Translations under genes and position numbers: made by a program
Assembly: GCA_021324035.1 (NCBI GenBank)
Contig: JAJPJU010000146.1
Coordinates: 1-7,804, forward strand
DNA length: 7,804 nt
Source: Spartobacteria bacterium
GTDB lineage: Bacteria; Verrucomicrobiota; Verrucomicrobiia; Chthoniobacterales; UBA10450
Reading direction: 5' to 3'
The notes under the pieces: model-generated
Databases searched by the model: none
The model's input: the letters and a program-made list of their open reading frames with translations, nothing else
What the model was told of the DNA's origin: nothing
Part shown: one piece after another, positions 6,377 through 7,804 of the stretch
How positions within the stretch are numbered: position 1 is the stretch's first letter
Layout of the letters: each line of letters opens with the position of its first letter

Positions 6377-7113
6377 ACCACGACGAAATACGCGAATTGC
6401 TTCAGGCTCACGTTGATGGCGAGCTCGACGTAGTCAACTCGCGGGAAGTGGAGAAACATTTGCGCACCTGTGAGGAGTGCCGCCAGATCGAAGAACAAAT
6501 CAAGCAATTGCAAAACGCGATCGTCAGCGACCGGCCGGCGTTTCGTGCGCCGGCCCATTTACGCAGAAACATTCGCGCCGGCTTACGCCGGGAAGCCGCT
6601 GAAGAGAAAGAATTTTCGTTCTGGCCAATTTTCGCCGCCAGCGCAGCCTTTGCGGTGCTCATTCTTGGCTTCGTTTATTTTCAAACGAACCGGACATCGC
6701 ACGAAGGCGCGATCGTCGACGAGGTTATCGCCAATCACGTGCGTTCACTTTTGGCAACGCATCTGGTCGATATTGCCTCATCCGATCAGCACACGGTTAA
6801 GCCGTGGTTTGATGGGAAAATCGATTTTGCCCCGGATGTGCACGACTTCGCGATGAGCGGCTTTCCATTGGTGGGCGGAAGGCTGGACTATCTTGACGGG
6901 AAGACGGTGGTCGCACTTGTTTATCAACGAAACAAACATCCGATAAACGTTTTCATAGTGCCGAGCACCGAAAGCGGCGAAACGTCGCCGGTTTCCACAA
7001 TGCGTCGCGGCTACAACGTGCTGTCATGGAAAAATCGCGAAATGCGGTACTGGGCGGTCTCTGATTTGAACGAGACCGAGCTCCGTCAGTTGGCTGGTCT
7101 TCTCGCTCGCTGA
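6373..7113 (+). CDS. Transmembrane anti-sigma factor with N-terminal zinc-finger (ZAS-like) domain
   Basis: The 246-residue partner should hold the ECF sigma factor at the inner membrane until a signal arrives. The N-terminal cytoplasmic domain has the ZAS signature His29-X3-Cys33-X2-Cys36 (KHLRTCEEC), preceded by the conserved LLQAHVDGELD. Residues about 37-80 are charged and helical. One transmembrane helix lies at about 83-103 (FWPIFAASAAFAVLILGFVYF). The roughly 140-residue periplasmic domain contains SSDQHTVKPWFDGKIDFAP and GFPLVGGRLDYLDG, motifs I recall from many ECF-linked anti-sigma proteins. It has no cysteine, so thiol sensing outside the membrane is not evident; the two cytoplasmic Cys residues could respond to redox or zinc. 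The 4-base overlap with the sigma gene supports coupled, near-stoichiometric expression. Confidence 0.92.
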   Translation: MNHDEIRELLQAHVDGELDVVNSREVEKHLRTCEECRQIEEQIKQLQNAIVSDRPAFRAPAHLRRNIRAGLRREAAEEKEFSFWPIFAASAAFAVLILGFVYFQTNRTSHEGAIVDEVIANHVRSLLATHLVDIASSDQHTVKPWFDGKIDFAPDVHDFAMSGFPLVGGRLDYLDGKTVVALVYQRNKHPINVFIVPSTESGETSPVSTMRRGYNVLSWKNREMRYWAVSDLNETELRQLAGLLAR

Positions 7114-7161
7114 ATGTAGATTTTGCGCCGAGATTGGTTGACACGTTTGCGATATTGAAAC

Positions 7162-7804
7162 ATGGCGGCGACGACAACGACCGAAGAAGAGGACGAGATT
7201 TTCTATCGCGACACCGAGGCGGTCGCGTTCCCGAAACTGGACGATCATCAGCTTGCTTTGTTGGAACCGTTGGGAGAACGGCGCGTTCTGAAGCGCGATC
7301 ATGTTATTTTCAAGGCCGGCGAACGCGATTACGGGCTGATAATTGTGCTGCGCGGCGAAGTGTCTGCGTTCGAGCAACGAGACGGAACCGAACTCCTCCT
7401 CGCCACAGCTCATGCGCGCGATTTTATGGCAGATGTCAGCATGTTACAGGGAACTGCTGTGCTTGGAACCGCGCGGGTGACGTCGGACGAGGCCGAAATT
7501 CTGTTTGTACCCGCGGACAAAATCCGTCGCGCCCTGGCCGAAATTCCTCGCGTCAGCACGACCATTGTGAATGCGCTAATCATGCGGCGGCGGCGGCTTC
7601 TTCGGGATCGCCAGTTTGCCGGGTTTCGGGTTCTGGCGGCACGCAACGAACGCGCCGGTCGTTTGATCGACGATTTCCTGGACAAAAATCATGTTCCCCA
7701 TCGACTGGTCGAGTTCGAAACCGAACCAGGACAGGAGCTGGCCAATCGTTTCCATCTCACGACGCGCCATTTGCCCACTTTAATTACGCCAACCGGCTCG
7801 CCCT
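7162..7804 (+). CDS. Cyclic-nucleotide-binding-like domain protein, probable N-terminus of a fused thioredoxin reductase (partial)
   Basis: The frame opens at ATG 7162, the first start after an in-frame TGA at 7156-7158, and is still open at the window end, giving 214 residues. Residues about 24-140 form a CRP-like cyclic-nucleotide-binding beta-roll (VIFKAGERDYGLIIVLRGEV, then FMADVSMLQG). The phosphate-binding cassette is degenerate: the usual GE is Ala90-Asp91 and the Arg expected after the loop is not obvious (TAVLGTARV). Residues about 155-214 look like a glutaredoxin-like segment (RVLAARNERAGRLIDDFLDKNHVPHRLVEF, ending HLPTLITPTG) without a CXXC. This order is what I recall for large flavoproteins with a C-terminal FAD/NADPH thioredoxin-reductase domain, which would lie beyond the window. 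There is no DNA-binding helix-turn-helix in what is seen. It begins 48 bases after the anti-sigma gene and could be cotranscribed. Confidence 0.75.
   Translation, partial: MAATTTTEEEDEIFYRDTEAVAFPKLDDHQLALLEPLGERRVLKRDHVIFKAGERDYGLIIVLRGEVSAFEQRDGTELLLATAHARDFMADVSMLQGTAVLGTARVTSDEAEILFVPADKIRRALAEIPRVSTTIVNALIMRRRRLLRDRQFAGFRVLAARNERAGRLIDDFLDKNHVPHRLVEFETEPGQELANRFHLTTRHLPTLITPTGSP

Noticed and set aside
7138..7161. TTGACA hexamer before the cyclic-nucleotide-binding-like gene as a housekeeping promoter
   Set aside because: A -10 element at the normal 16-18 base spacing would fall on the start codon and no TATAAT-like sequence is there; GATATT at 7151 is too close.
4754..7804. A cAMP circuit linking the metallophosphoesterase (CpdA-like) to the cyclic-nucleotide-binding-like domain
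   Set aside because: The phosphoesterase carries a Tat signal and should be periplasmic, while the binding domain has a degenerate cassette; nothing in the sequence supports a shared nucleotide.

Overview
The window looks like chromosomal DNA of a Gram-negative, soil-type bacterium. It encodes an RND efflux pump, a Tat-exported periplasmic enzyme and an ECF sigma/anti-sigma pair, with moderately GC-rich coding sequence. The protein style (cyclic-nucleotide-binding/thioredoxin-reductase fusion, Tat metallophosphoesterase with a GEHD motif) recalls Verrucomicrobiota or Acidobacteriota. This placement is from memory and weak. There are no tRNA, rRNA, CRISPR or insertion sequences, and gene packing is tight.

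Left part (1-3896, + strand). The C-terminus of an RND periplasmic adaptor (stop at 116-118) is followed 12 nt later by a complete 1049-residue AcrB-type RND transporter. An alpha/beta-hydrolase (PF02230-like esterase) starts, by its recognisable N-terminus, at an ATG overlapping the transporter stop by one base. That N-terminus and the catalytic body lie in different frames, so a 1-nt deletion (or assembly error) is inferred near 3325-3338.

Middle (3906-5722, - strand). A three-gene operon reads leftwards: Tat-exported metallophosphoesterase, then exported type-1 copper cupredoxin (3-nt gap), then a four-helix DUF2231-like membrane protein (4-nt ATGA overlap). It converges on the hydrolase, with only 9 bases between the stop codons.

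Right part (5852-7804, + strand). Divergent from that operon are an ECF sigma factor (GTG start) and, with a 4-nt ATGA overlap, a single-pass zinc-finger anti-sigma factor. After 48 bases comes the 5' part of a gene for a cyclic-nucleotide-binding-like domain followed by a glutaredoxin-like segment, most likely the front of a fused thioredoxin reductase; it runs off the window.

The most notable signal is in the 129-base divergent intergenic region. Each strand carries GGGAATAA followed by GTC with identical geometry (GGAAT-N18-GTC), placed just upstream of the sigma gene and of the metallophosphoesterase gene. This resembles ECF promoters such as the sigma-R type (GGAAT-N18-GTT). It suggests that the sigma factor activates both its own operon and the metallophosphoesterase-cupredoxin-DUF2231 operon, making the five genes one envelope redox or metal stress module whose inducing signal is unknown.
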